A stretch of DNA of 64,000 nucleotides. Origin: Actinomycetota bacterium. GTDB taxonomy: Bacteria; Actinomycetota; Actinomycetes; S36-B12. Shown piece after piece: positions 24,052 through 33,113 of this stretch. A program made the translations under genes and the position numbers. The notes beneath the pieces are model-generated. The model did no database searches. It saw nothing but the letters and a program-made list of their open reading frames with translations, and had not been told where the DNA came from. Each line of letters starts with the position of its first letter. The stretch's first letter is position 1. The stretch covers positions 124,001 to 188,000 of the forward strand of contig JADKGE010000008.1 of assembly GCA_016717115.1 (NCBI GenBank), read 5' to 3'.

Positions 24052-25130
24052 CAGACGTTCCTCCTGGTGGCGGCGAAGGCGAGGCCGGTGAGGATCTCGC
24101 GCGCCTGGGGGTCGATGTCGGCGCTGTGCAGGGCCGCGAGAGCGTTCTCGAGCATCTCGGTGATGAGGTTCTCGGTGTAGTCCTGCGCCCCCGTGTCGGT
24201 GATGATCTCGCGCAGTGCGGTCACGCCGTCGGCGTCGAGCCCCGGATCGCCGAGGTGGCGACGGATGACCGCTGCCTGCTTGGGCGTGCTGCGCTCGACG
24301 GCGATGGCCACCAGGACGGTGCGCTTCCCCTCGCGCAGGTCGTCGCCAGCCGGCTTGCCGGTCTCCTTGGGGTCGCCGAAGACGCCCAGGACGTCGTCGC
24401 GCAGCTGGAAGGCCTCGCCCAGCGGGAGCCCGTAGCGACTGTAGGCGTCGACCACGGACGCGTCGGCACCCGCCAGCGCGGCACCGAGGTGCAGGGGTCG
24501 TTCGATCGTGTACTTCGCGGACTTGTACCGCACGACCCGCAGGGCGCGCTCCACCGAGCCGCCGCCTCGGGCCTGCTCGAGCAGGTCGAGGTACTGACCG
24601 GCCATGAGCTCGGTACGCATCTCGTCGTACACGTCCTTGCCACGCCGGAGGGCGTCGTGCGAGAACCCCGTGGTGAGGAGCATCTCGTCGGCCCACGACA
24701 GGCACAGGTCGCCGAGCAGGATCGCGGCGCCGACGCCGAAGTTCTCCGGACTGCCGAGCCACTCGGCGCCGCGATGCACGCCAGCGAAGCGCCGGTGGGC
24801 GAACGGCAGACCCCGGCGAGTGTCGAACCCGTCCATCACGTCGTCGTGGATGAGTGCGCACGCCTGGAGGAACTCCAGCGACGCGGCGGCGCGCAGGGCG
24901 TCGTCGTCGTGGCCCGCGTCGCCACCCGCGCCGCGCCAGCCCCAGTAGCAGAAGGCGGGGCGCATCCGCTTGCCACCGGAGAGCAGCTCGGTGAGGGCAT
25001 CGACCATGGGAGTGAGGTCGTCGCTGACCTTCGCAAGGACCGCGCCCTGCTGCGCCAGCACCTCGTCGACCACGGCCTGGACGCGCGCCCGCAGATCGGC
25101 CGCGTCGAGGGGACTGCTGGTCGCGGGCAC
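24051..25130 (-). CDS. crtE: Geranylgeranyl diphosphate synthase
   Basis: A 359-residue trans-prenyltransferase. First aspartate-rich motif DDVMD (96-100), second DDVLG (245-249), with GGKRMRP (52-58) and the downstream Lys in DDLREGKRT. It elongates IPP and allylic diphosphate to C20 for CrtB. The two-residue spacing in the first DDxxD fits short-chain enzymes. GTG 25130 sits 7 nt below TAGGCT. First gene of the crtE-crtI-mptB-crtB-hydratase operon and divergent from metF. Chain length C20 is inferred from context. Confidence 0.9.
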   Translation of the reverse strand: MPATSSPLDAADLRARVQAVVDEVLAQQGAVLAKVSDDLTPMVDALTELLSGGKRMRPAFCYWGWRGAGGDAGHDDDALRAAASLEFLQACALIHDDVMDGFDTRRGLPFAHRRFAGVHRGAEWLGSPENFGVGAAILLGDLCLSWADEMLLTTGFSHDALRRGKDVYDEMRTELMAGQYLDLLEQARGGGSVERALRVVRYKSAKYTIERPLHLGAALAGADASVVDAYSRYGLPLGEAFQLRDDVLGVFGDPKETGKPAGDDLREGKRTVLVAIAVERSTPKQAAVIRRHLGDPGLDADGVTALREIITDTGAQDYTENLITEMLENALAALHSADIDPQAREILTGLAFAATRRNV

Positions 25131-25137
25131 GCTCCCG

Positions 25138-25143
25138 AGCCTA
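25138..25143 (-). promoter_or_regulatory. Leaderless -10 box of the crtE operon
   Basis: TAGGCT then 7 nt to GTG 25130. Drives the five-gene carotenoid operon. Confidence 0.5.
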
Positions 25144-25189
25144 CGGGCTTTCGGTTGCGTGGGCCTCCCGGCCGCCGCGGCCCTGCCCG

Positions 25190-25195
25190 TAGTCT
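25190..25195 (+). promoter_or_regulatory. Leaderless -10 box of metF
   Basis: TAGTCT, 6 nt before ATG 25202. It selects this ATG over the in-frame GTG at 25196. Confidence 0.5.
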
Positions 25196-25201
25196 GTGGC
25201 C

Positions 25202-26095
25202 ATGCACGCGACGCCTTCGCTCGGGGCGATCCTGTCCGGTGGGCAGCGGTCCTTCTCCTTCGAGCTGTTCCCGCCCAAGACCGAGGAGGGCGAGCGCACC
25301 CTGTGGCGCACGGTCCGCGAGATCGAGGCGCTCAAGCCCACCTTCGTGTCGGTGACCTACGGTGCGGGCGGCTCGACCCAGGATCGCACGGTCAGGCTCA
25401 CGGGAGAGATCGCCCGGGAGACGACGCTCACGCCGGTCGCGCACCTCACCTGCGTCGGCGCCAGCCGTGAGGAGCTCCACGACGTCGTGGGCCAATACGC
25501 CGCGGGCGGCGTCACGACCCTCCTCGCGCTGCGTGGCGATCCCCCGACCGGGCTCGACACCGCGTGGGAGCCGCACCCGGGCGGGCTGGAGCACGCCGAC
25601 GAGCTCGTCGCCCTCATCCGGTCACTGGGCAACTTCAGCGTCGGCGTCGCCGCGTTCCCCGAGGGTCATCCCGAGTCCCGCGACCTCGATCAGGACGCGA
25701 GGGTCCTGGCCGCCAAGCAGGAGGCCGGCGCGGAGTTCGCCATCACCCAGCTGTTCTTCCGCGTGGAGGACTACGAGCGGCTCGTCGACCGGGCCGCGGC
25801 CTTCGGCTGCACCATGCCCATCGTGCCGGGGATCATGCCGGTCACCAACGTGTCCCAGATCGAGCGGTTCGCGGCGCTCTCGGGTGCCGTGTTCCCGTCC
25901 GAGCTCGCCGAGCGCTTCGAGGCGATCGCCGACGACACCGACGCCGTCGTGGAGCTCGGGGTGGAGGTGGCGGCGCGGATGTCCCAGCGGCTGCTGGAGA
26001 TCGGCGCGCCCGGCTTGCACTTCTACACGCTGAACCGTTCCCACTCGACGATCGAGGTGTACGAGGCGCTGGGCCTCGGTGCCGCGACCGGATAG
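25202..26095 (+). CDS. metF: Methylenetetrahydrofolate reductase
   Basis: A 297-residue flavin-dependent reductase forming 5-methyl-THF for methionine synthesis. The family's SFELFPPKTEEGE opening, FVSVTYGAGGSTQDRT, VAHLTCVGASREEL, LALRGDPP and the C-terminal GAPGLHFYTLNRS are all present. It follows a TAGTCT box directly, so translation probably starts at ATG 25202, not GTG 25196. It lies between two carotenoid units without functional link. The antiporter gene starts 15 nt downstream and may be co-transcribed. Confidence 0.93.
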   Translation: MHATPSLGAILSGGQRSFSFELFPPKTEEGERTLWRTVREIEALKPTFVSVTYGAGGSTQDRTVRLTGEIARETTLTPVAHLTCVGASREELHDVVGQYAAGGVTTLLALRGDPPTGLDTAWEPHPGGLEHADELVALIRSLGNFSVGVAAFPEGHPESRDLDQDARVLAAKQEAGAEFAITQLFFRVEDYERLVDRAAAFGCTMPIVPGIMPVTNVSQIERFAALSGAVFPSELAERFEAIADDTDAVVELGVEVAARMSQRLLEIGAPGLHFYTLNRSHSTIEVYEALGLGAATG

Positions 26096-26110
26096 ACGAC
26101 AGGGGATGGG

Positions 26111-27599
26111 ATGACGCTGGACGGGCTCGCTCCCGCGCTGCTCGTCGGGGCGGTCATCGTCCTCGTCTCGGTCCTGGGCGTCCGCCTGGCCGGACGGCTC
26201 GGTGTCCCCGGCCTCCTGCTGTACCTGCTGCTGGGTCTGGCGCTCGGCACCCTCGTCCCAGCGCTCGACCTGCAGGACGCGCAGCTGGCCACCGTGCTCG
26301 GGTACAGCGCTCTCGTGCTCATCCTCGCTCAGGGCGGATTGACCACTCGGGTCACCGCGCTGCGGCCGGTGCTGTGGCCGGCCATCGCCCTGGCATCGGT
26401 CGGGGTCGCGGTCAGCATCGCCGTGGTCGCGCTCCCGCTGATCTGGCTGCTCGACGTGCCGGTGCAGATCGCCCTGCTGCTCGGCGCGGTCCTCGCGGCC
26501 ACCGATGCGGCCGCGGTGTTCTCCGTGATGCGGCGCATGCGGGTCTCGGAGCGGGTGCGCACCCTGCTGGAGGCGGAGGCCGGCTTCAACGACGCGCCGG
26601 TCGTCGTCCTTGTCTCCGTCATCGCCAGTGGGGCGTTGACGGACACGCCGTGGTGGCAGATACCGCTCGTGGTGCTGGCCGAGCTCGTGGGCGGAGCCGC
26701 CGTCGGCGTCGCGATGGGCTACTTCGCCCGCTGGCTGCTGCCGCGCCTTGCCCTGCCGGCCGTCGGCCTCTACCCGATCGCGGCGCTCGCCCTGCTGGTG
26801 GCGTCCTACGGGGCTGCCAGCGTCCCTGCACGCATCTGGCTTCATGGCGGTGTACATCACCGCCATCCTCATCGGGTCTGCTGCCCGCCTTCCCCACCGT
26901 CGCTCGATCGTCGGCTTCGCGGACGGGCTCGCCTGGATCGCCGAGATCGGGCTGTTCGTCATGCTCGGCATGCTGGCCGAGGTGAGCCGGCTGCCGGAGG
27001 CGGTTCCGCTGGCGCTGTTCGTCGCGGGGTTGCTCGTCCTTGTCGCGCGGCCGCTGGCCGTGCTGGTGTCGCTGGCACCCTTCCGATGGCCACGCCGGGC
27101 GATGGCGTTCGCAGCGGTCGCCGGCCTTCGCGGTGCGGTGCCGATCGTGTTCGCGGCCATACCGCTGGCCGCCGGCGTGGCCGAGGCCCACCAGGTCTTC
27201 GACGTGACCTTGATCGTGGTGCTTGCGCTGCTCCTGGTCCAGTCGCCGATCCTCGCGCCCCTGGGCCGACGGCTGGGGGTCGTCCTGCCCGACGAGGCGG
27301 TCGAGCTCGAGGTCGAGAGCGCCCCCCTCGACGGCATGCGCGCGCACGTCCTGGGCGTCGAGGTGGGGGAGGGCTCCGGATTCGTCGGGACCTTCGTGAC
27401 GGAGGTCGGGCTTCCCGACGGCGCCGTTGTGGCACTGGTGGTGCGCGGCGAGCGGGCGATAGCGCCGGACGAGCACACCCGGGTACGGGCCGGAGACCAA
27501 CTGCTGTTCGTCACGACCGAGGAGGTGCGCCGCGTCACGGAGGACCGCATCCGCGCGGTGGCGCGTGGCGGCCGGCTGGTGCGCTGGCTCGAGGACTGA
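26111..27599 (+). pseudogene. K+(Na+)/H+ antiporter (CPA1/NhaP2 type) with one frameshift
   Basis: Cation-proton antiporter with about 12 membrane segments and a C-terminal regulatory TrkA_C domain (RAHVLGVEVGEGSGFVGTFV...LLFVTTEEVRRVTEDR). The conserved ion-site stretch ATDAAAVFSVMRRM and EAGFNDAPVV is in the first part. The frame shifts at 26824-26826: GTCCCTG reads as GTCCTG in relatives, an extra C in a CCC run. Removing it joins SYGAASV to LHASGFMAVYITAILIG, the normal continuation. As written, translation ends in an aberrant frame at 27760. Sequencing error or recent mutation; the two cannot be distinguished here. Confidence 0.88.
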
Positions 27600-27626
27600 C
27601 CCGAGCAGCGAGGAGACGCCGAACGC

Positions 27627-27632
27627 TAGGCT
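27627..27632 (+). promoter_or_regulatory. Leaderless -10 box of threonine ammonia-lyase
   Basis: TAGGCT, 7 nt before ATG 27640. Confidence 0.5.
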
Positions 27633-27639
27633 CCGCGGC

Positions 27640-28835
27640 ATGGTCGTGTCTTACGCGGACATCCAGACCGCGGCGGCGGCGATCGACGGTCAGGTCGTGC
27701 GCACCACGACGGCCACGAGCCGGGTGCTCAGCGAGCTCACGGGTGCCGAGGTCGTGCTGAAGTACGAGACCCAGCAGTTCACCGGCTCGTACAAGGAACG
27801 AGGGGCGCTGAACCGCCTGCTGGCGCTGACACCGGCGGAGCGGCAGCGGGGCGTCGTAGCCATCTCGGCCGGCAACCATGCGCAGGGTGTCGCCCACCAC
27901 GCGACCCGACTCGGCATCGCCGCGACGATCGTCATGCCGGTCGGCACGCCGTTCGTGAAGGTCGCTCGTACGCGCGCGCTCGGCGCGGTCGTGGAGCTGT
28001 TCGGGACGACCTTCGACGAGGCTGCGGTGCGCGGTCTCGAGATCGCCGACGGCGGCGCGGTCCTCATCCACCCCTTCGATGATCCGCTGATCATCGCCGG
28101 TCAGGGCACCGTGGGCGTGGAGATGCTCGAGGCGCGACCTGACCTGGACGTCCTGCTCATCCGATCGGCGGGGGTGGGCTTGCCAGCGGAATCTGCCTGG
28201 CTGCCGCGGAACTCGCCCCGGAGGTCGAGCTCATCGGGGTGCAGTCCGAGCGCTACCCCGGAATGGCACGGGCCCTGGCCGGCGACGACACGCCCGTGCC
28301 GGGAGGGGCAACCCTCGCCGAGGGCATCGCCGTGGCCCGCCCGGGCATCTTGACCACCGCGTTGCTGCGGGACCGGCTGGCCGACCTCGCGCTGGTGTCG
28401 GAGGGGGCGATCGAGGACGCCGTCAACAGCCTGATCGAGGTCGAGCGCATCGTCGTGGAGGGTGCCGGGGCAGCCAGCCTCGCCGCACTCCAGTCGGACC
28501 CCGAACGCTTCCGCGGCCGCCGGGTCGGACTGGTCCTCACGGGCAGCAACATCGACCAGCGCGTGCTGGCGGAGATCATCGCGCGAGGGCTGGTCAGGGG
28601 CGGCCGCGTGTCCACGCTGCGACTGCTGCTGGACGATGCTCCGGGGCGCCTCGCGCAGATCCTCGCCGTGGTCGCCACCACGGGTGCAAACCTGCTCGAG
28701 GTGCAGCACGAGCGCAGATCGGCTGAGGCACCGGTACGCGAGGTCGTGGTGACCATCACCGTGGAGACGCTGGACGCCGACCACCTGTCCGACGTGCGGG
28801 CGGCGCTCGAGCAGTCCGGCGCGCACCTGGTGTAA
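27640..28835 (+). pseudogene. ilvA: Threonine ammonia-lyase with one -1 frameshift
   Basis: PLP enzyme deaminating threonine to 2-oxobutyrate for isoleucine synthesis (short IlvA/TdcB type with C-terminal ACT domain). The PLP lysine is K52 in FTGSYKERGA, and SAGNHAQG follows. A base is missing at about 28161-28163: LLIR reads where LLIP should be followed by IGGGGLASGICLAAAELAP in the -1 frame. From there the frame runs cleanly to TAA 28835, including the ACT region RVSTLRLLLDDAPGRLAQIL. As written the first frame ends out of register at 28353. Error or mutation. Confidence 0.88.
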
Positions 28836-28850
28836 GGGGCCGGCGCTCGC

Positions 28851-30362
28851 TCAGTCCTCTCCTGAGCCCGTCGGCCGGCCGATCAGTTCGGCGACGATCT
28901 CCGCACCCATGCCCACGAGCGGAAGGCCGCCGCCGGGATGGGCGGAGCCGCCGACGAGGAAGAGCCCCGGGATGGGCGACTGGTTGGCGGGTCGCTGGAA
29001 GGCCGCGCGGGCGCCGTTGCTCGACGTCCCGTAGATCGACCCGCCCGGCGCCCGGGTCGACCGCTCGAGGTCGGCCGGGCTGTGCACCTCGCGCCACAGG
29101 ATGCGATCGCGCACGTCCATGCCGCGTTCCGCCAGCCGCTCGAGCAGGTGGTCGGCGTAGGCCTCGGTGACGCCAGTGGCGTCCCAGTCGACCGTGCCCT
29201 TCGTGCCGTCGCCGTTGCGGGGGGTGTTGACGAGGATGAACCAGGACTCGGAGTCGTCGTCGGGTCGCATCAGTGGGTCGTCGGGGGCGCACACGTAGAT
29301 CGCCGGGTCATGGGCCGGATGGGGGTGGGGACCGAAGATCGCGTCGAACTCTCCGTCGTAGTCGGCCGGGAACCAGACGTTGTGGTGCTGGAGACCGCTC
29401 GTGCGGCCGCGCAGGGCGAGCAGAATGACGAAACCGGAGAGCGACGGTGTCGTCCGGGCCAGGTCCTTCGCCAGCCTCGCTGCGCGCTTGTCGTTGATCA
29501 GGTCGCCGTACACCTGCTGGGCGTCGGCGTTGGCCACCACGATGTCGGCGTCGATCACCTCGCCATCGGCCAGTCGGACCCCGCTCACGGACCCGTCAGT
29601 GAGCTCGATCCGGTCGACGTCGGTGGCCAGGCGCATCGTCACGCCGCGCTCCCGGCACCGGGTCGCGAGGGCGTCGGCAAGGCGTCCGAGTCCGCCGCCG
29701 ATGTGCCATGCGCCGAAGGTCTGCTCGATGTAGGGGACCGTGGCGAGCACGGCGGGCGCCTTGCGGGGATCGGATCCGGTGTACGTGGCGTAGCGGTCGA
29801 GCACCTGCCGCAGACGCCAGTCGCTCAGGTACTCGCGCCCGAGGTCGCGCAGGGACGTGCGCGGCGCGACGGTGCGGACGTCGCTCGGATCCCTGGCCAG
29901 CGACAGCAGCGTGCGCCAGCCGGCGAGAGGTGACTGGAGGAACGGCTCACGGGTGATCCGCCACATGCGCCCCGCCCGCTCGATCAGGGCGCGCCAGTCC
30001 TCGTTGGCGCTGCCTCCGAAGGCGTCGCCGAACGCCTTGGCGCAGCGGGCCGGATCGACGCCGGGCACGACCACCGACGACCCGTCGGCGAAGTGGTAGC
30101 CGAAGGCCGGCTCGACCGGCTGCAGGTCGACCGACTGCTCCAACGACCGGCCGGTCTTGAGGAACAGGTCCCGGTAGACGGCGGGGAGGGTGAACAGGCT
30201 GGGACCGGTGTCGAAGACGAAGCCGTCGCGCTCGTAGAGAGCCAGCTTCCCACCCCACGTGGGCGCCTGCTCGACGATCGTGACCTCGTGCCCCTTGACG
30301 GCGAGCCGGGCGGCGGCCGCCATGCCTCCCACGCCCGCGCCGATGACGACGACGCGGCTCAT
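28851..30362 (-). CDS. Second CrtI-type desaturase (CrtD-like carotenoid 3,4-desaturase)
   Basis: A 503-residue FAD-dependent carotenoid desaturase. The N-terminal VVVIGAGVGGMAAAARLAVKG binds FAD, with APTWGGKL and FDTGPSLFTLP, and the C-terminal FLVGGSAHPGGGLPLVGMGAEIVAEL matches CrtD/CrtN/P-type enzymes. ATG 30362 overlaps the stop of the glycosyltransferase (ATGA). Third in an operon with cruF and the glycosyltransferase, so it likely introduces the 3',4' double bond in the psi-end of the carotenoid (inference). CrtI (22537) is the probable phytoene desaturase. Confidence 0.8.
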   Translation of the reverse strand: MSRVVVIGAGVGGMAAAARLAVKGHEVTIVEQAPTWGGKLALYERDGFVFDTGPSLFTLPAVYRDLFLKTGRSLEQSVDLQPVEPAFGYHFADGSSVVVPGVDPARCAKAFGDAFGGSANEDWRALIERAGRMWRITREPFLQSPLAGWRTLLSLARDPSDVRTVAPRTSLRDLGREYLSDWRLRQVLDRYATYTGSDPRKAPAVLATVPYIEQTFGAWHIGGGLGRLADALATRCRERGVTMRLATDVDRIELTDGSVSGVRLADGEVIDADIVVANADAQQVYGDLINDKRAARLAKDLARTTPSLSGFVILLALRGRTSGLQHHNVWFPADYDGEFDAIFGPHPHPAHDPAIYVCAPDDPLMRPDDDSESWFILVNTPRNGDGTKGTVDWDATGVTEAYADHLLERLAERGMDVRDRILWREVHSPADLERSTRAPGGSIYGTSSNGARAAFQRPANQSPIPGLFLVGGSAHPGGGLPLVGMGAEIVAELIGRPTGSGED

Positions 30363-31513
30363 GGTGTCGCCCCGACGACCACCGGCCGGCCCTTCCAGGC
30401 GTTGGCGCCCCTGCGGTGCCGGCGCCACGAGATGCCGGTCAGTGCGACGAAGGCGGCGATGGATGCCGGTTGGGCGAGGGCGTCGGGGACGAGGCGCTCG
30501 CCCGTACGCCGGGCGACGAGAGCGCGGCTCGCCACCCCGGCCGCATACCCGATCGCACCGACGGCGCGAGTGCGTCGATTGCGGGCCACGACCGCCCCGA
30601 CAGCCGGCGCGACGTAGCAGGTGGACAGCACGATCGCCACGGCGAGTGAGCCGGCGGGTCCACCGAAGGCCGCCCACAGGGACTTGGCGTAGCCATCGAC
30701 CACTGCGCCGGCCCCGTCGTACATGCGGCACTCGGCGAGGTGGGACCCGTCGGCCGTGACCGTGCGGAAGCCTGCCGACTTCAGGGCACGCATGAGGCCG
30801 ATGTCCTCAAGGACGTTGTCCCGCACCGCGGCATGGCCTCCGATCGAGCGATAGGCCTCGGCGTCGAGGAACAGGATCTGCCCGTTGGCTGCCGACAGGG
30901 ACGGCCGCGTCGACGTCTCAGCCCAGCGCAACGGCATCGTCGCCACCCACGACCACGTGACCAGCGGTTGGACGAGGCGTTCCAGCCAGGTGACCGCCGC
31001 CTGGAACGGGTAGGGGGCGACGAGGGCGAACGCGCCTGTGCGTAGTTGGCTCGCCAAGGCGCGCACGGTGTGCGGGTGCACGATGACGTCCGCGTCGACG
31101 AAGCAGAGGAGGTCGGCATCCGTCGCCTCGGCAAGGCGGGCACAGGCCCAGGGCTTCCCCAGCCAGCCTGGCGGTGGGGCCCCGTGCCCCCCTTCGATCA
31201 GGCGTAGCCGCGAGTCGTCATCGGCGACCCGCCGGACGATGTCCGCGGTCTGGTCGGTCGATCCGTCATCGAGGACGAGCACCGACAGGCCCGGCACCCC
31301 TTGCTGGGCGAGCACGGACCGAACGGTCGCCTCGATGTGAGAAGCCTCGTCACGGGCGGGGATCAGCACGGCCACCCGGTCGTTCGCCTGCGGGCCGTCG
31401 ACTCCGGGGGTTCGCAGGAACGCGAGGTTCACCGCCGTGTGCGCCGCGATGGCGACAGCGCCCGCCGTGCCCACCCACACCAGGCCGCGCCCGGTCGTCG
31501 TCGACGTCACCAT
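30359..31513 (-). CDS. GT2 glycosyltransferase, CruG-like (carotenoid 2'-O-glycosyltransferase)
   Basis: A 384-residue membrane-linked GT-A enzyme. VAVLIPARDEASHI, LDDGSTD, FVDADV, and the EDIGL segment are the nucleotide-sugar and acceptor motifs. An N-terminal hydrophobic segment and three or more C-terminal ones give membrane attachment. Cyanobacterial CruG, which glycosylates the 2'-hydroxyl of myxol, has this architecture and pairs with CruF as here. ATG 31513 (or GTG 31510, overlapping cruF's stop) is the start. The sugar is unknown. Confidence 0.75.
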   Translation of the reverse strand: MVTSTTTGRGLVWVGTAGAVAIAAHTAVNLAFLRTPGVDGPQANDRVAVLIPARDEASHIEATVRSVLAQQGVPGLSVLVLDDGSTDQTADIVRRVADDDSRLRLIEGGHGAPPPGWLGKPWACARLAEATDADLLCFVDADVIVHPHTVRALASQLRTGAFALVAPYPFQAAVTWLERLVQPLVTWSWVATMPLRWAETSTRPSLSAANGQILFLDAEAYRSIGGHAAVRDNVLEDIGLMRALKSAGFRTVTADGSHLAECRMYDGAGAVVDGYAKSLWAAFGGPAGSLAVAIVLSTCYVAPAVGAVVARNRRTRAVGAIGYAAGVASRALVARRTGERLVPDALAQPASIAAFVALTGISWRRHRRGANAWKGRPVVVGATP

Positions 31514-32307
31514 TGCGGCTGGCTCCACATCCGCCACAGCCAGGGGACGACGACCACTCCCATGCAGATCCCGCCCCACAGGGCAACGCCCGGACGGCCG
31601 AAGAACACGAGGTTCGCGAAGACGCTCGAGGCGTAGACCCACATGAGCATGACGTTGGGCACGGCGTCGGAGACGGTCTTGCGCGGCAGCCGGTCGAGCA
31701 GCGCCATGAGCACGATGGCCGCCAGGAGCCAGCCGAGGAAGTTCTGCATGGGGATCCCGGGGATGCCCGGCAGGGCCCAGCCGGCGTCCTCCCAGGACCA
31801 ATAGCCCTGTCCCACCATCTGGGGGTCGAGGAAGAGGTCCCAGGCGGCGAGCACCCACCCGCCGATGAGCGCGGTGCCGAGTGCCGTGGTGGACAGTCGC
31901 TGCGCGGCGAGCAGGCATGGGTACGCCATCATCGACCAGGCGAGCGGGATGACCAGAGGAACTCCGGCGATGGCCGGCCCCAGCGCGGATGCGTACTCGT
32001 AGGTGCCGAAGGGGAAGGACGTGGCCAGGCCCAGCACTTCCACGGCCCAGCCGAAGACCAGCGAGATGGCCAGGTATCCGCTGGCCCAGGCCGCTCCGCG
32101 CAGCAGGTAGGCGTGGGTCGCGCTGGCGAGGAAGAAGGTGACGACCGTGATGATCGTCAGGACCGTGCGCGCGCCGTCGCCGACGAGCACCCAGAGGATC
32201 TGCCCGAGGACGGTGGCGGCCGCGAATCCCCACGGCACGTAGCTCACCCAGCCCGAGGGACCCCCACCCCGGTCGGAGTGCGGGCCCGTGTAGACGCGGA
32301 TGCTCAC
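31507..32307 (-). CDS. cruF: Carotenoid 1',2'-hydratase (CruF/DUF422 family)
   Basis: A 266-residue integral membrane protein with about 7-8 hydrophobic segments. SFPFGTYEYASALGPAIAGVPLVIPLAWSMMAYP and GWVLAAWDLFLDPQMV...W are the conserved CruF/carotenoid-biosynthesis signatures; acidic and histidine residues in relatives hydrate the terminal double bond to a 1'-OH. GTG 32307 lies 7 nt below a TAGACT box. First in the cruF-glycosyltransferase-desaturase operon and divergent from an SRPBCC gene with 24 bp between starts. Confidence 0.82.
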   Translation of the reverse strand: MSIRVYTGPHSDRGGGPSGWVSYVPWGFAAATVLGQILWVLVGDGARTVLTIITVVTFFLASATHAYLLRGAAWASGYLAISLVFGWAVEVLGLATSFPFGTYEYASALGPAIAGVPLVIPLAWSMMAYPCLLAAQRLSTTALGTALIGGWVLAAWDLFLDPQMVGQGYWSWEDAGWALPGIPGIPMQNFLGWLLAAIVLMALLDRLPRKTVSDAVPNVMLMWVYASSVFANLVFFGRPGVALWGGICMGVVVVPWLWRMWSQPQW

Positions 32308-32314
32308 GCCGTCG

Positions 32315-32324
32315 AGTCTAGGGT
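32315..32324. promoter_or_regulatory. Bidirectional promoter with overlapping -10 boxes (cruF / SRPBCC)
   Basis: AGTCTAGGGT: TAGACT on the minus strand (32315-32320) and TAGGGT on the plus strand (32319-32324) share two base pairs. Each is 7 nt from its start codon (GTG 32307, ATG 32332). Confidence 0.5.
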
Positions 32325-32331
32325 TGGCAGC

Positions 32332-32814
32332 ATGGGCGACCGCGCAGAGATCGTGGAGACCGGCTCGCGATGGGCGAAGTCGGCAAGGATCGTGATCGAT
32401 GCCCCGGCCCAGCGCATCTTCGACGTCCTCGCCGACCCTGCGGCCCACGCGATGTTCGACGGATCCGACACCCTCCAGGGGCTGGTCTCCGGGCCCGACC
32501 GCCTCTTCCTGGGCGCCCACTTCGGGATGGGGATGCGCATCCGCCTGCCCTATCGCACGGACAACACGGTCGTGGAGTTCGAGGACGGCAGGCTGATCGC
32601 CTGGTGCCACTTCTACCGGCACCGCTGGCGCTACGAGCTCGAGCAGCTCGACGACGGTTCTCGGACGTCGGTGACCGAGACGTTCGACGGACGCACCTCG
32701 CTGTTCCCGCCCGGCCTGCTCCTGATCAACGCGCTCGCCAACAACCAGGTGGCGGTGGCGAAGTCACTCGTGCGACTCAAGCACGTCGTCGAGACCGCGC
32801 AGGTGGCCCCGTGA
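32332..32814 (+). CDS. SRPBCC family protein
   Basis: A 160-residue single-domain protein of the START/polyketide cyclase superfamily: strand VIDAPAQRIFDVLADPAAHAMFDG, then GMGMRIRLPYRTDNTVVEFEDG and a C-terminal helix. Ligand unknown. ATG 32332 lies 7 nt below TAGGGT. It heads a three-gene plus-strand operon (GTGA overlap into the monooxygenase gene, then the glycoside hydrolase). It shares only the fold, not evident close identity, with the SRPBCC protein at 2503. Confidence 0.78.
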   Translation: MGDRAEIVETGSRWAKSARIVIDAPAQRIFDVLADPAAHAMFDGSDTLQGLVSGPDRLFLGAHFGMGMRIRLPYRTDNTVVEFEDGRLIAWCHFYRHRWRYELEQLDDGSRTSVTETFDGRTSLFPPGLLLINALANNQVAVAKSLVRLKHVVETAQVAP

Positions 32815-33113
32815 CCGTCGCGGTGATCTTCGTCTCTCGGCGTGCCGCAGGGCACGACGTCGAGTACGCCGCGATGGCGGACCGGATGGACGAGCTCGCT
32901 CGCCAGCAGCCCGGTTTCGTCGAGATGGTCAGCGTCCGCGATCCGAAGACGCGCGTCGGGCTCACGGTGTCGTACTTCGTGGACGAGGAGTCGGCCCGCG
33001 CATGGAAGCAGCATCCGGAGCACCTCGTGGCCCAGAGCCGTGGGGCCGCGGAGTTCTACGAGGAGTACCGCGTGACGGTGGCCGAGGTCACGCGGAGCTA
33101 CGGCTTCCCATGA
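32811..33113 (+). CDS. Antibiotic-biosynthesis-monooxygenase (ABM)-domain protein
   Basis: A 100-residue protein with a single dimeric alpha/beta ferredoxin-like ABM fold: AVIFVSRR, AMADRMDELARQQPGFVEMVSVRD, VGLTVSYFVDEESARAWKQHPEH. Members are often heme-degrading, quinone-reductase or uncharacterised monooxygenases. GTG 32811 overlaps the stop of the SRPBCC gene and its own stop overlaps the start of the glycoside hydrolase gene (ATGA). Function not determinable. Confidence 0.78.
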   Translation: MTVAVIFVSRRAAGHDVEYAAMADRMDELARQQPGFVEMVSVRDPKTRVGLTVSYFVDEESARAWKQHPEHLVAQSRGAAEFYEEYRVTVAEVTRSYGFP

